From Ochrobactrum vermis (GTDB lineage Bacteria > Pseudomonadota > Alphaproteobacteria > Rhizobiales > Rhizobiaceae): a stretch of 64,000 nt of DNA. The notes beneath the pieces are model-generated. The model was given only the letters and a program-made list of their open reading frames with translations. It was not told the DNA's origin and did not search any database. Made by a program: the position numbers and the translations under genes. The DNA is taken from NCBI RefSeq assembly GCF_002975205.1, contig NZ_PCOC01000002.1, forward strand, positions 1,801,501-1,865,500, given 5' to 3'. This document shows positions 20,005 through 28,981 of the stretch, piece by piece. The stretch's first letter is position 1, and every line of letters begins with the position of its first letter.

Positions 20005-20732
20005 GCGTAGTTTTCAAGGATGCAGGAGGGCCGGACGGTATCCGCCTTTATGCCATTGGGGACGTCCATGGCCGTCTCGACTTGCTGCAGGATATGCATG
20101 GGCTCATCCGTGCTGACCTTGATCACCGCCCCGTTCACGACTGGCGTATCATTCATCTTGGCGACTATATTGATCGCGGCCCGAACTCAAAGGACGTGCT
20201 GGATTTCCTGATTGATGCGTCGCGTCGGGATCAGCGCATCATTTCTCTGCTTGGCAATCACGATGACGGCTTTCTTACCTATCTCGCAACTGGTGACGTA
20301 GCAGGCGTATTCGCACTGCATGGCGGTGTCGACACAGCTCGTTCCTACGGCGCAGACATTGATTTTGCTGACTCGGATTCGGCCCGCCGAGGTTATGCCG
20401 CGCTTGTCCGCGCCGTCCCGCAAGACCACATCGACTTCATTCGCGCCATGCCGCGCTCGGTCGCTTTTGGCGATTTCTTCTTCTGTCACGCAGGCATCAA
20501 CCCTGCAATGCCACTTGATGCACAAGACCCTGAAGAACTCATCTGGATCCGCACAGCTTTCCTCAAATGGATTGAACCTTTCGAAAAGGTCATCGTCCAC
20601 GGGCATACGCCACAAAGCGCTATCGACATTCAGCCCAACAGGGTTAATCTCGATACATATGCATGGAAAAGCGGTCAGCTTTCGGCCATCGTGATCGACG
20701 GCACGGAAAAGCGGTTTATTGAAACCAAATGA
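20001..20732 (+). CDS. PPP-family metallophosphatase
   Basis: 243-aa serine/threonine-phosphatase-like enzyme with all dimetal motifs in order: GDVHGRLD near residue 18, GDYIDRGPNS near 54, GNHDDGF near 87, and the later FFCHAGI and VHGHTPQ. Relatives include bacterial Ser/Thr phosphatases, ApaH-like and bis(5'-nucleosyl) hydrolases. Start overlaps the FadR-type regulator by ATGA. Substrate unknown; coupling with a transcription regulator is unusual for this family. Confidence 0.9.
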   Translation: MSVVFKDAGGPDGIRLYAIGDVHGRLDLLQDMHGLIRADLDHRPVHDWRIIHLGDYIDRGPNSKDVLDFLIDASRRDQRIISLLGNHDDGFLTYLATGDVAGVFALHGGVDTARSYGADIDFADSDSARRGYAALVRAVPQDHIDFIRAMPRSVAFGDFFFCHAGINPAMPLDAQDPEELIWIRTAFLKWIEPFEKVIVHGHTPQSAIDIQPNRVNLDTYAWKSGQLSAIVIDGTEKRFIETK

Positions 20733-20735
20733 TTT

Positions 20736-20873
20736 TTAATGGGCGCTGGAAATGCCGTAACCGTCGGTCGACATCGCGTTGTTGCCCGCGTCGACGGTGA
20801 ATATGCCGACCGCCATAAATACAATAGCGGAAACCATCAGAACGGTGAGAAGAGCGGCATGCTTGGCGGTCAT
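20736..20873 (-). CDS. small single-helix membrane protein
   Basis: 45 aa beginning MTAKHAALLTVLMV and containing one transmembrane helix (residues 6-27), then a small polar tail ending YGISSAH. A longer form from a GTG at 20927 adds 18 residues. Ribosome site weak (AAAGAG). Too short for family assignment. Its stop lies 3 bases from the convergent phosphatase stop. The upstream region has a structured leader (see next entry). Confidence 0.5.
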   Translation of the reverse strand: MTAKHAALLTVLMVSAIVFMAVGIFTVDAGNNAMSTDGYGISSAH

Positions 20874-20906
20874 ATTCGGAAACTCTTTCGACGGTGGCCG
20901 GATAAA

Positions 20907-21075
20907 GTTCGGTAGGCGAGCTGCCACACGGGAGCGTGGCGAACTGCCTTGCTCATTCGGTCGCTGCCCAGGGAGACGGCGTTCAGTTACACCCGAAAAA
21001 AGTTACCCGCAACTGAACGGTTCCAACGGGGTCACCGCTTTTTTCTGGAAAAGCCGAATTGCCTGTACGCTGTGG
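20907..21075 (-). ncRNA. candidate structured leader or small RNA
   Basis: About 170 bases without a convincing gene. On the minus strand the stem GTTCAGTT / AACTGAAC (20981-20988 with 21011-21018) encloses a loop, and several shorter G/C-rich stems follow toward the 45-aa gene (for example GCCACGC..CGTGTGGC near 20925-20936). The region could be its 5' leader. I match it to no known riboswitch class. The opposite strand has a partly symmetrical structure too, so direction is an inference. Confidence 0.35.
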
Positions 21076-21128
21076 CAAAGCAGCAACGCGAGACTTCGAC
21101 TTAAGGTTAAGGAGGGATTACAAAACCT

Positions 21129-21827
21129 CTAGACTTGGCTTATCCATGCCTTGGCAATTGCTGCGCCTGCAGCATCCGCCTGCGTTCCGAATTTCTTTGC
21201 AAGTTCAGGAAACTGCACTGCCCAATCCGGTGCAAATCCCAAGATCAGTTCGCTTAGCTGGCCGTTCCACTCGGCGACGAGTTGCGTGTCCGCTTCGAAA
21301 TGGAACTGTGTGCCATAGACTGCACGCCCGATGCGATAGGCCTGATGAGGCGTCATATCGCTCAACGCCATATGCAAAGCATTCTTTGGAAGCGAAAACG
21401 TATCTCGGTGCCAGTGAAAGATTGGAAAGGAATCGCCTGCTGCAGACAAAACCGGATCGCTTCTACCTTCCTCGGTAAGTCGAACTTCATGCCAGCCGAA
21501 TTCCATCGGGCGGTTCAGAATATTTTCGCCGCCGTAAGCGCGAGCTATGAGCTGACTACCCAGACAAATGCCGAGAACGGCTTTATCTCTGCCGCCAAAC
21601 CTGCGTATGAGTTCGAGTAAACGGGGGAAATAGGGAAACTCGGCATCGGCAAGCGCATTCTGCTCGCCGCCAAGAACGATCAAGGCTCGGTATCCATCAT
21701 CATCGGCGGGCAGTATATCACCGTCGTAGGGATGACGCAGATCAATAGAATAGCCCGCATTTGTTACAATGGGTTCGATCTGCCCCAGTCCAGACCCCTC
21801 ATAATTCTGAACGACCAGCACGCTCAT
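21129..21827 (-). CDS. class I glutamine amidotransferase-like protein
   Basis: 232 aa with the GATase1 triad: nucleophile in VLGICLGSQLIARAYGG (Cys near residue 87) and His-Glu in GTQFHFEADTQ (near 176). N-terminal VVQNYEGSGLGQIEP and the WHRDTFSLP motif resemble GuaA-like / YfeJ-type stand-alone amidotransferases with unknown acceptor. No synthetase partner is adjacent. GGGGG lies 7 bases before ATG. Faces the FUSC operon terminator. Confidence 0.85.
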   Translation of the reverse strand: MSVLVVQNYEGSGLGQIEPIVTNAGYSIDLRHPYDGDILPADDDGYRALIVLGGEQNALADAEFPYFPRLLELIRRFGGRDKAVLGICLGSQLIARAYGGENILNRPMEFGWHEVRLTEEGRSDPVLSAAGDSFPIFHWHRDTFSLPKNALHMALSDMTPHQAYRIGRAVYGTQFHFEADTQLVAEWNGQLSELILGFAPDWAVQFPELAKKFGTQADAAGAAIAKAWISQV

Positions 21828-21864
21828 AATAAACCCCCGACCGTTTTTATCTTTGCTAACATGG

Positions 21865-21895
21865 AAAAGGCCCGGACGACAGCCGGGCCTTTACA
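21865..21895 (-). terminator. terminator of the FUSC/HlyD efflux operon
   Basis: On the minus strand AAAGGCCCGG / CCGGGCCTTTT with a 7-base loop, directly after the HlyD stop codon. Confidence 0.85.
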
Positions 21896-22762
21896 TCAAT
21901 TCACCACTGAAACGCTGACCGTTCGGCCCGCAACCAGATGAACACCGTCAGGCACCTCTTCAAGCTTCACGCGAACGGGCACGCGTTGCGCAAGACGGAC
22001 CCAGTTAAAGGTCGGCGAAACATTTGCAAGCAAGCTGGAAGAATCGCTGCGCTCGCGGTCCTCAATCCCACCGGCGATACCTTCGACCTTTCCCTTGAGC
22101 TTCACTTTGCTGCCCATAAGATCAACCACTACCGGATCACCGATCTGGATACGTTCAAGCTTATTTTCTTCGAAATAGCCGGAGACGTAGAATGAGTCCG
22201 TATCAACAAGAGCAGTCACTGCCGAACCGGCTGAAACATAGTCACCCGGTTGAAGTGAGAAGTTAGTAATAACACCGTTGACGGGCGCCTTTACCGCTGA
22301 TCGGTCCAGATTGAGTGCAGCAAGATCACGATCCAGTTGCGCCTGGCGATAGGAAGCCTCCGCCTGCTGGGCTGTCGTTTCGATCTGCTCCAGTTTCTGG
22401 CGCGTCACCGTGGTGTCGTTGAGTTGGCGATAGCGGACCAGATCCCTGTTGGCCATATCGAGCGCCGCCTTGCTGCTATCAACCTTTGCGTCCGCTGTTT
22501 GCAGGGCAAGTTTGTAACGGGCCTGATCAATACGGAAGATTACTTCGCCCTCATGAACAGTCTCATTATCATGGACGAGCACTTCGCCGACAAGGCCCGA
22601 GACGTCCGGCGCAACACGCACGACATCCGCGCGAATCTTGCCATCACGCGTCCAGGGCGCATTCATATAGTAGTCCCATAAATGCCAGCCAAGAAGCCCC
22701 GCCATTGTGACCATGACGACGGTTACAAAGACACGGCCTGAATGGGCGAAGAGCTTTTTCAT
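21896..22762 (-). CDS. HlyD-family periplasmic adaptor (AaeA-like)
   Basis: 288-aa membrane fusion protein: N-terminal anchor (residues 10-30), biotinyl-lipoyl-like halves (VRVAPDVSGLVGEVLVHDNETVHEGEVIFRID), an alpha-hairpin (residues 80-140) and a beta-barrel with the second lipoyl half (SAVKAPVNGVITNFSLQPGDYVSAG). It links an inner-membrane exporter to an outer-membrane channel. ATG 22762 overlaps the DUF1656 stop by 4 bases. Together with FUSC and DUF1656 this is the aromatic-acid efflux arrangement AaeXAB. Confidence 0.92.
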   Translation of the reverse strand: MKKLFAHSGRVFVTVVMVTMAGLLGWHLWDYYMNAPWTRDGKIRADVVRVAPDVSGLVGEVLVHDNETVHEGEVIFRIDQARYKLALQTADAKVDSSKAALDMANRDLVRYRQLNDTTVTRQKLEQIETTAQQAEASYRQAQLDRDLAALNLDRSAVKAPVNGVITNFSLQPGDYVSAGSAVTALVDTDSFYVSGYFEENKLERIQIGDPVVVDLMGSKVKLKGKVEGIAGGIEDRERSDSSSLLANVSPTFNWVRLAQRVPVRVKLEEVPDGVHLVAGRTVSVSVVN

Positions 22763-22971
22763 AACGGTATTCCATTGAGAATGACGGCAGCAACGCCGAG
22801 AATGCAAAAATACATCGCAGCATCGAACAAAGGCCGATGCCATACGAAACGATAGAAGCGTATGCGTGCCAGAAGGCGCTGCATTATCGTGTTTGCGAAA
22901 TAAGCGCCGAGCGCCAGCACGCCGAGGGTCGGAATGTAGATTCCGTAGATGTCGAGTTCAGGTTGCATCAC
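22759..22971 (-). CDS. DUF1656 (AaeX-like) small membrane protein
   Basis: 70 aa, two hydrophobic stretches. The DUF1656 pattern MQPELDIYGIYIPTLGVLA at the N-terminus is typical of the short protein placed between FUSC and HlyD-type genes. Function unknown, thought to help the exporter. Overlaps the HlyD gene start and is 16 bases downstream of FUSC. Confidence 0.88.
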   Translation of the reverse strand: MMQPELDIYGIYIPTLGVLALGAYFANTIMQRLLARIRFYRFVWHRPLFDAAMYFCILGVAAVILNGIPL

Positions 22972-22987
22972 AAATCACATTGTTCTT

Positions 22988-25114
22988 TTAGGCTGCTTGC
23001 GGAAGTGCCATCGACGGACGCGGCGGCAAGGCAAAAGGCGCTGCCTTAGGGAAAAGATTGAAGCGAAGGGCGACCAGCGCCATCCTCGTGCGTTTGGCTA
23101 TTGCTGGTGATCCGCTCTCGATAATGATGGTGATCGCCGTATCGATAGAGGCGAGCAAGTTTCTGTCGATCTCGCCCGTTTCGTGAGGCTTGCTCGCCAA
23201 GGCACGGTAATGTGCACCAACGCCATCCAGCACCTGGTCAACAGCAAACCGACAGTCTTCGGGCAACTTGGAGCGATATTGCTGAAGATCGATCGTGTTC
23301 ATCCCGTTTCGCAAATCGCGCAACAGATCGATTTTCGCCATATCAGCCGCTGGGATCAATGCCAGGCGTGGCGTCATCATACCGATACGATCTATCATGC
23401 GGAGCAAGAGACGGTTCATGCGCTGGCGGCGATGACGTCCCGGGCGGCGTTCAGCAGCAAGCGCGATATCGTTCCAACCCGCCTTGATCAGGCGGCGCAC
23501 GCTCCATTCCGCACCTACCGATCGGACAATCGAGGTCACCACGGCAGCGATCACAATGCCCAGAACCGTGGCCAGATTGGCATTGGCAAAGCTGACAAAA
23601 TCATGCGTCAGATGCCCCTGCAGCATAAGCATGTTCGGCAGATTCACGCAGAGCACCATGCCCAGCAGAAACTGCGAAGGAATAGCGAGCAGCAAACCCG
23701 CCGGAATGAGGAAAAGCCCCAGCACCAGAACCAGCGGAAAGAAGCCGTCGACAAGCGGCAGCAACGCGAATTCGAAAATGAAAGCAGCAGCAATCACGAT
23801 CAAAAGCAGCCAGTTGAACTTGCGCATGACAGGCACCGGATCATCCATGGTTGCAAAGATGCAGCAGAAGATGCCAGCCATCATGGCCGCAGCGCTTCCC
23901 TGCGCCCAGCCGGTTGCAATCCAGAATGCGGTTGCCACACAGGTCGCCAGAAAAGCAGAAAATCCCGACAAAAATGCCATGCCATAGTCGCGGTGCATTG
24001 GACGGCTTTTCAGATGCGCATCATAACGACGCCAGCGCAGCGAATGCCGGGAACCGGACACGATATCCTGACGAAGCGTAATGCAATCACTCCAAATCTG
24101 AACCAGGTCGCGAACGCGTGCGGCCACATTGAAAGGCAGCAATTCGCCCCAACTTGTCGCATCCCTTCCATGCCGATCGATCTCTCCGATCAACTGCAAC
24201 AGAACGGCACGGCGTTCTTCCGTCAGGTTTTCGCCACCCTCGATCCAGTCACAGGCCTCGTCCAACAGCTTCTGGACGGCCGGATGCCAGGACCTTTCGT
24301 TTTCACCGGGCTTCAGTGCCAGCACATCGTGCAAGCTTGATATGATCGGGAGAACAGCCACCATGCGCTGTTGCAATACCTGAAGCAGCGTTCCGACATT
24401 CCTGATAGACGAGGTATCATAGGCAACGTGCGTGGTCAGATTGCGCAACTCAAGAGCATCGGCGGCAAGACGCTGGCGATCTCGCAAAAACTCTGGTGTG
24501 GCACCCTCGCCTCGCATACTCGCCAGCGCGAGTTTTGAACCGTCGCGGAGCCAATTATCAATACGACTGACGAGAACCGGACCGCTGTGACGTGGAAAAA
24601 CAAGACGATTGACGACGGCGGCGCAAATAATGCCGATCGCGATCTCTTCAACGCGACCAACCGCATAGTCAAACGTCGTTTCAGGCACGGAAACAACCGC
24701 AAAACTCGCGATTGCCACCGTATAGCCGGCAAGCATGAACAGATAACTGCGCGGCGTCCCATCAAGCAGGCTGATGGCAAGGCAGAGGCCCATCCAAAGG
24801 CCGATTGCCAGCGTCAGAATTTCAGGTGAATTGACCAGATGCGGAACGAACAGAATGGTCACTGCGCCGCCGATAATCGTACCGATCAGACGATAGAAAC
24901 CCTTTGATGTCGTCGCGCCTGACAACGGATGCGCAACGATATAGACCGCCGCGATTGACCAATAAGGATTGGGCAGGTTGGCCATCAGGCCAATCCACAG
25001 GGCGAGCATGGCCGCCGCGAAAGTCTTTAATGAAAAGACTACGTCCCAGAACTTCGGGGTTGTTTCGGCTGGCTTCGTCATAGCTTGTTGGGACACCGGT
25101 TGAATGCATTGCAT
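22988..25114 (-). CDS. FUSC-family inner-membrane exporter (AaeB-like)
   Basis: 708-aa fusaric-acid-resistance-type protein with two membrane bundles (about residues 30-170 and 380-530) separated by a soluble region, and a cytoplasmic C-terminal part. Likely a proton-driven exporter of aromatic carboxylates or related toxins. The start is uncertain: ATG 25114 has GGAAAG upstream, ATG 25081 lacks a site but begins at the usual MTKPAET-like head. Part of marR-FUSC-DUF1656-HlyD. Confidence 0.9.
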   Translation of the reverse strand: MQCIQPVSQQAMTKPAETTPKFWDVVFSLKTFAAAMLALWIGLMANLPNPYWSIAAVYIVAHPLSGATTSKGFYRLIGTIIGGAVTILFVPHLVNSPEILTLAIGLWMGLCLAISLLDGTPRSYLFMLAGYTVAIASFAVVSVPETTFDYAVGRVEEIAIGIICAAVVNRLVFPRHSGPVLVSRIDNWLRDGSKLALASMRGEGATPEFLRDRQRLAADALELRNLTTHVAYDTSSIRNVGTLLQVLQQRMVAVLPIISSLHDVLALKPGENERSWHPAVQKLLDEACDWIEGGENLTEERRAVLLQLIGEIDRHGRDATSWGELLPFNVAARVRDLVQIWSDCITLRQDIVSGSRHSLRWRRYDAHLKSRPMHRDYGMAFLSGFSAFLATCVATAFWIATGWAQGSAAAMMAGIFCCIFATMDDPVPVMRKFNWLLLIVIAAAFIFEFALLPLVDGFFPLVLVLGLFLIPAGLLLAIPSQFLLGMVLCVNLPNMLMLQGHLTHDFVSFANANLATVLGIVIAAVVTSIVRSVGAEWSVRRLIKAGWNDIALAAERRPGRHRRQRMNRLLLRMIDRIGMMTPRLALIPAADMAKIDLLRDLRNGMNTIDLQQYRSKLPEDCRFAVDQVLDGVGAHYRALASKPHETGEIDRNLLASIDTAITIIIESGSPAIAKRTRMALVALRFNLFPKAAPFALPPRPSMALPQAA

Positions 25115-25143
25115 CTTTCCGGTCAGAAGGCCGATCAGAAAGA

Positions 25144-25572
25144 CTATGTTTGAAATTTCTCATTCAGCTTGCGCAACACTTCCATGGCGACATCGACCAT
25201 ATCGGAATCGAAATCTCCAAGGAAAAGAGCGCGAAGACGGGCGGCAGACTTTTCCACCTTGGCGGCAAGAACGCGGCCGTCCTCTGTCAGTTGAATGAGC
25301 TTGACGCGACGATCAGCATCGTCGGCAACACGCTGGATCAGGCCATCCTTTTCCAGCTCATCGACAACCCGGACAATCGTTGCTCCCTCGATACCGACCC
25401 GTTCGGCCAGTACACCTTGTGGAACACGATCTCCGTGCCGCAACAGGGTCATCAGCGGAATGGCTTTCGCGTCGGAAAGACCATGTTCCGCCATCGCCGC
25501 ATCGAAAGCTTTCCGCCATCCTCTGGCGGTACTCGCGAGAAGCGGTGCGAATTCGACCCAAGCTTGTTTCAT
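25144..25572 (-). CDS. MarR-family transcriptional regulator
   Basis: 142-aa winged helix-turn-helix regulator. LTLLRHGDRVPQGVLAERVGIEGATIVRVVDELEKDGLIQRVADDADRRVK is cut here as the central HTH and wing (residues 45-95), with DxRxK ending the wing. ATG 25572 with GGAA upstream is used; an earlier in-frame ATG would extend into the divergent rsmE promoter region. First gene of the FUSC efflux operon and its probable ligand-sensing repressor. Confidence 0.92.
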   Translation of the reverse strand: MKQAWVEFAPLLASTARGWRKAFDAAMAEHGLSDAKAIPLMTLLRHGDRVPQGVLAERVGIEGATIVRVVDELEKDGLIQRVADDADRRVKLIQLTEDGRVLAAKVEKSAARLRALFLGDFDSDMVDVAMEVLRKLNEKFQT

Positions 25573-25746
25573 CACATCAATTCCATTCAAATAGATAGCT
25601 TCATACCTATATGGATACAATCTAATTAAATGCAACTGGCATGATATTCCTCATCAATTGTTTGTGTAGGAATGCTAATTAATTGTCTTACGATACGTTG
25701 CCAAAGCGCTTGACCGCCGCCCCTACGCTCTGCCATCGATGCTGAC

Positions 25747-26493
25747 ATGCGCGCAAACTATAAAATGCAGAGACTATACATTGAAGACGACCTTCAAACC
25801 GGGGGCCGGATAGAGGTTGCCTCGCAGGCAGCGCACTATCTCACCCATGTGCTGCGATTGAAGGACGGTGACGAAATTCTCGCCTTCAACGGACGTGACG
25901 GTGAATGGAAATCGCGACTGAAGCCGGAAGGCAAAAAGCGGCTTCTCCTCGAGCCCTCCGAACAGACGCGTCCGCAACCCTTGCCGAGCGATCTCGTCTA
26001 CTGCTTCGCCCCGCTAAAACAGGGACGACTGGACTATATGGTCCAGAAAGCGGTCGAGATGGGTGCGGGTATTCTACAGCCAGTCATCACACAGCACACT
26101 CAGGTACCAAAGCTCGGAGCTGACCGGATCAGAGCCAATGCGATAGAAGCTGCGGAACAGTGTGGTGTTCTTTCGATACCCGAATGTCGCGAGGCAACCC
26201 GCTTCGACCGCTTCATTGAGCAGTGGGACACATCGCGGCGCCTGATTTTCTGTGACGAAGGACACGAATCGGACGATCCGCTAACCATCCTGCAGGCATT
26301 GAAGCCCGGTCCTGCGGCACTATTGATCGGTCCGGAAGGTGGGTTTTCGGAGGACGAACGCCAAACGCTTCGCAAACTCCCATTCGTGACGGCCATTCCG
26401 CTCGGACCGCGAATCCTGCGTGCAGATACGGCTGCGGTCGCTGCAATGGCTCTGGTACAATCTGTCCTGGGAGACTGGCAGAACGCAGGATGA
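25747..26493 (+). CDS. rsmE: 16S rRNA (uracil-1498-N3)-methyltransferase
   Basis: 248-aa SPOUT-family RNA methyltransferase. N-terminal PUA-like domain ([10 protein letters not shown]...[15 protein letters not shown]) and a C-terminal trefoil-knot domain with [24 protein letters not shown] and the SAM-binding loop. The first ATG (25747) has no strong ribosome site; the one six codons later (25765) is possible. Neighbour gshA follows with 98 bases between. Confidence 0.95.
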   Translation: MRANYKMQRLYIEDDLQTGGRIEVASQAAHYLTHVLRLKDGDEILAFNGRDGEWKSRLKPEGKKRLLLEPSEQTRPQPLPSDLVYCFAPLKQGRLDYMVQKAVEMGAGILQPVITQHTQVPKLGADRIRANAIEAAEQCGVLSIPECREATRFDRFIEQWDTSRRLIFCDEGHESDDPLTILQALKPGPAALLIGPEGGFSEDERQTLRKLPFVTAIPLGPRILRADTAAVAAMALVQSVLGDWQNAG

Positions 26494-26591
26494 CATTCTC
26501 GAAATTTGATGTTCAATGGAATTGACTTGCGTGATTTGACAAATTTGTCCAATCACGCTGAGAAGCGAAAAATCGACTAGGGATACACTGC

Positions 26592-27965
26592 ATGGCGCGC
26601 GATACGACTGATGAAACGGCACTGACGGGCGTTGAACAACTGGCAGATTATCTGGCTGAAGGGTGCAAGCCCAAGGATGCCTGGCGCATCGGTACAGAGC
26701 ATGAGAAATTTCCGTTCTATACAGCGGACAACAGTCCAGTTCCCTACGAGGGACCGCGCGGTATCAAAGCCATTCTGGAAGGCATGCAGAGGACGCTCGG
26801 CTGGGAGCCTATCATCGACGAAGGCAATATCATCGGCCTGGTGGAACCGACCGGACAGGGCGCTATTTCGCTGGAGCCCGGCGGCCAGTTCGAGCTTTCC
26901 GGAGCACCACTTTCCACGATCCATCAGACATGTCGTGAAGTAAATGCGCATCTGTCTCAGGTCCGTGAAATAGCAGAACCTTTGGACATTCGCTTTCTGG
27001 GTGTTGGCGGCAGTCCGAAATGGACCCTGGCAGAGACACCCGTCATGCCGAAATCACGCTACAAGATCATGACCAACTACATGCCGAAGGTCGGGCATGA
27101 AGGTCTGGACATGATGTATCGCACGTCGACTATTCAGGTTAATCTCGACTTCAGCTCGGAACGAGACATGCGTCGCAAGATGCAGGTTTCGATGAAACTG
27201 CAATCAGTGGCCACTGCACTTTTTGCCAGTTCTCCGTTCACCGAAGGCAAGCCGAACCGTCTTCTGTCGTGGCGCTCGAGTATCTGGCGCGATACCGACA
27301 ACCAGCGTTCAGGCGTTCTGCCTTTTGTCTTCTCGGAAAACTTCAGTTTTGCCGACTATGTCGAATGGGCGCTCGATGTGCCGATGTACTTCATCCTGCG
27401 CGACGGCCATTATCACGATTGCACACATGTCACTTTCCGCCAGTTCATGAATGGCGCATTGAAAGGCGAAGTGAGCGACCCGGTTCCCAATATGGGCGAC
27501 TGGACCAATCATCTTTCGACCCTTTTCCCTGAAGTACGTTTGAAACGCTTCCTCGAGATGCGTGGTGCCGACGGTGGCCCGTGGCGCCGCATCTGTGCCC
27601 TCCCTGCCTATTGGGTTGGGTTGCTTTATGACGAAGAGGCTCTGACCGCCGCGGAGCTTCTGACCAAGGACTGGACTTATGAAGAGGTTCTCACGCTTCG
27701 CAATGAAGTTCCTGCCAAGGCTTTGAACACGACCTTCCGTGGCAAGCCGCTGGAACAGATCGCTCGCGAAACTTTGAAAATCTCCCGCCTCGGCCTTCTG
27801 AACCGCAACAAGTTGAACAGCGAAGGCCATGACGAAACGCACTTCCTTGCACCGCTCGAGGAAATTGTTGCGGCTGGCGTCACAGACGCTGAGCGTATGC
27901 TGAAGGCATATAACAGCGTCTGGGCAGGATCGGTCGATCCAATCTTTCTGGAATATGCTTATTGA
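26592..27965 (+). CDS. gshA: glutamate--cysteine ligase (plant/alphaproteobacterial type)
   Basis: 457-aa GCS2-type ligase making gamma-glutamylcysteine, first step of glutathione synthesis. GTEHEKFPFY near residue 34 (Mg/glutamate site), PGGQFELSG near 97, and the RTSTIQVNLDFSSE region are visible. AGGGA precedes the ATG. The length and sequence match the Rhizobiales/plant group rather than E. coli GshA (518 aa). A strong terminator follows. Confidence 0.95.
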   Translation: MARDTTDETALTGVEQLADYLAEGCKPKDAWRIGTEHEKFPFYTADNSPVPYEGPRGIKAILEGMQRTLGWEPIIDEGNIIGLVEPTGQGAISLEPGGQFELSGAPLSTIHQTCREVNAHLSQVREIAEPLDIRFLGVGGSPKWTLAETPVMPKSRYKIMTNYMPKVGHEGLDMMYRTSTIQVNLDFSSERDMRRKMQVSMKLQSVATALFASSPFTEGKPNRLLSWRSSIWRDTDNQRSGVLPFVFSENFSFADYVEWALDVPMYFILRDGHYHDCTHVTFRQFMNGALKGEVSDPVPNMGDWTNHLSTLFPEVRLKRFLEMRGADGGPWRRICALPAYWVGLLYDEEALTAAELLTKDWTYEEVLTLRNEVPAKALNTTFRGKPLEQIARETLKISRLGLLNRNKLNSEGHDETHFLAPLEEIVAAGVTDAERMLKAYNSVWAGSVDPIFLEYAY

Positions 27966-27989
27966 GCATTGAGCAGCAAATACATCCAA

Positions 27990-28024
27990 CAAAAAGGGCG
28001 CGTTATTCGCGCCCTTTTTGTTTT
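27990..28024. terminator. strong terminator after gshA
   Basis: AAAAAGGGCGCG / CGCGCCCTTTTT (12 bp, 5-base loop), followed by GTTTT; symmetrical enough to act on both strands, ending the convergent L,D-transpeptidase transcript as well. Confidence 0.92.
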
Positions 28025-28122
28025 AGAGCGCCGATCCGATTCAATCAGATCGGCGTTCTAACTGCTTGTTTTAACGTTCATCTGGTTCCGAAAGCCGTTT
28101 CACACTTTTCGGGATGCGCTCT
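28025..28122. repeat. AGAGCG-type intergenic palindromic repeat (copy 1)
   Basis: About 98 bases running from AGAGCG to CGCTCT, with internal dyad GCCGATCCGATTCAATCAGATCGGC split around 28030-28055, and the conserved tail (CCGAAAGCCGTTTCACAC, then TTTTCGGGATGCGCTCT). The same pattern recurs at 30625, 51071 and 52408, with partial forms at 11161 and 42575. Size and palindromic ends resemble Brucella Bru-RS / rhizobial RIME elements. Confidence 0.8.
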
Positions 28123-28124
28123 GA

Positions 28125-28871
28125 TCAGCTCGTAACCTGCTGGCCTTTACTTGGATCGGGTATCACAACAATCGTGCTGCCATCGCGCACATTGTTGTAA
28201 AGGTCGATCACGTCCTGATTGAGCATGCGGATACAGCCGGATGAAACGGACTTTCCAATGCTCCAGGCTTCTGGTGATCCATGGATACGGTATAACGTAT
28301 CACGCCCGTCCTTATGAATGTACATCGCGCGCGCACCGAGCGGATTCTTGATCCCGGGAGGCATTCCGCCATTGGCGATGCTGTAAGGTTCCAGTGAGGG
28401 TTGACGTGCGACCATCTCATCCGGCGGCGTCCAGCGTGGCCATTGGCGCTTATAAGCGATCCTCGCACGTCCGGCCCATGCAAAACCATCACGCCCGACA
28501 CCTATACCGTAGCGCATGGCCCGGCCATTGCCGAGAACATGATAAAGATATTTGTTCGGCGTATCGACGATAACAGTGCCTTTGACTTCGCTCGTCGGAT
28601 AGTCGACTTCCTGACGCCAGAATTTGGGGGCAACCTTGCTCGTATCGACAGCGGGGATGGGAAACTGTTCTTCCGGCATGGCCTGATACATAAGTGGCAC
28701 GGGCCGCAACGGCGCAGGCTCGGGCAGTTTCTTGGCTGGTTGGGGCGGTTGTGCCGTCGAAACGCAGCCTGACAACGCAACAGCGCTGACACCTACAAGA
28801 AAGCCCCGGCGGCTGAAAGCAGCCTTCGCAAAGCCGTGTGCAAGGTCGTCTTGGGATTTTTCTCGCGACAT
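28125..28871 (-). CDS. Tat-exported lipoprotein L,D-transpeptidase
   Basis: 248 aa. The N-terminus carries a twin-arginine motif (SRRGF, residues 20-24) followed by a hydrophobic core and a lipobox LSGC (cleavage before Cys36), so the protein is predicted to be folded before export and lipid-anchored. A YkuD domain fills the C-terminal part with the active-site string HGSPEAWSIGKSVSSGCIRM near residue 212. It is the second YkuD protein in the window. Possible role in anchoring or 3-3 cross-linking of peptidoglycan. Sits downstream of a palindromic repeat at its stop codon. Confidence 0.92.
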   Translation of the reverse strand: MSREKSQDDLAHGFAKAAFSRRGFLVGVSAVALSGCVSTAQPPQPAKKLPEPAPLRPVPLMYQAMPEEQFPIPAVDTSKVAPKFWRQEVDYPTSEVKGTVIVDTPNKYLYHVLGNGRAMRYGIGVGRDGFAWAGRARIAYKRQWPRWTPPDEMVARQPSLEPYSIANGGMPPGIKNPLGARAMYIHKDGRDTLYRIHGSPEAWSIGKSVSSGCIRMLNQDVIDLYNNVRDGSTIVVIPDPSKGQQVTS

Positions 28872-28981
28872 CCTGAATCTCTAACTGTGACAGATGCGTG
28901 AGAAAAAGAAGGTCAAGCTTAAGCCAGCCTTAAGGACAACACATCCCAACAAGACGAGGCGAAAACGGCTGCTAAGTGTTG

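Noticed and set aside
20907..21075. 6S RNA.
   Set aside because: The flanking genes and the sequence do not match known alphaproteobacterial 6S loci.
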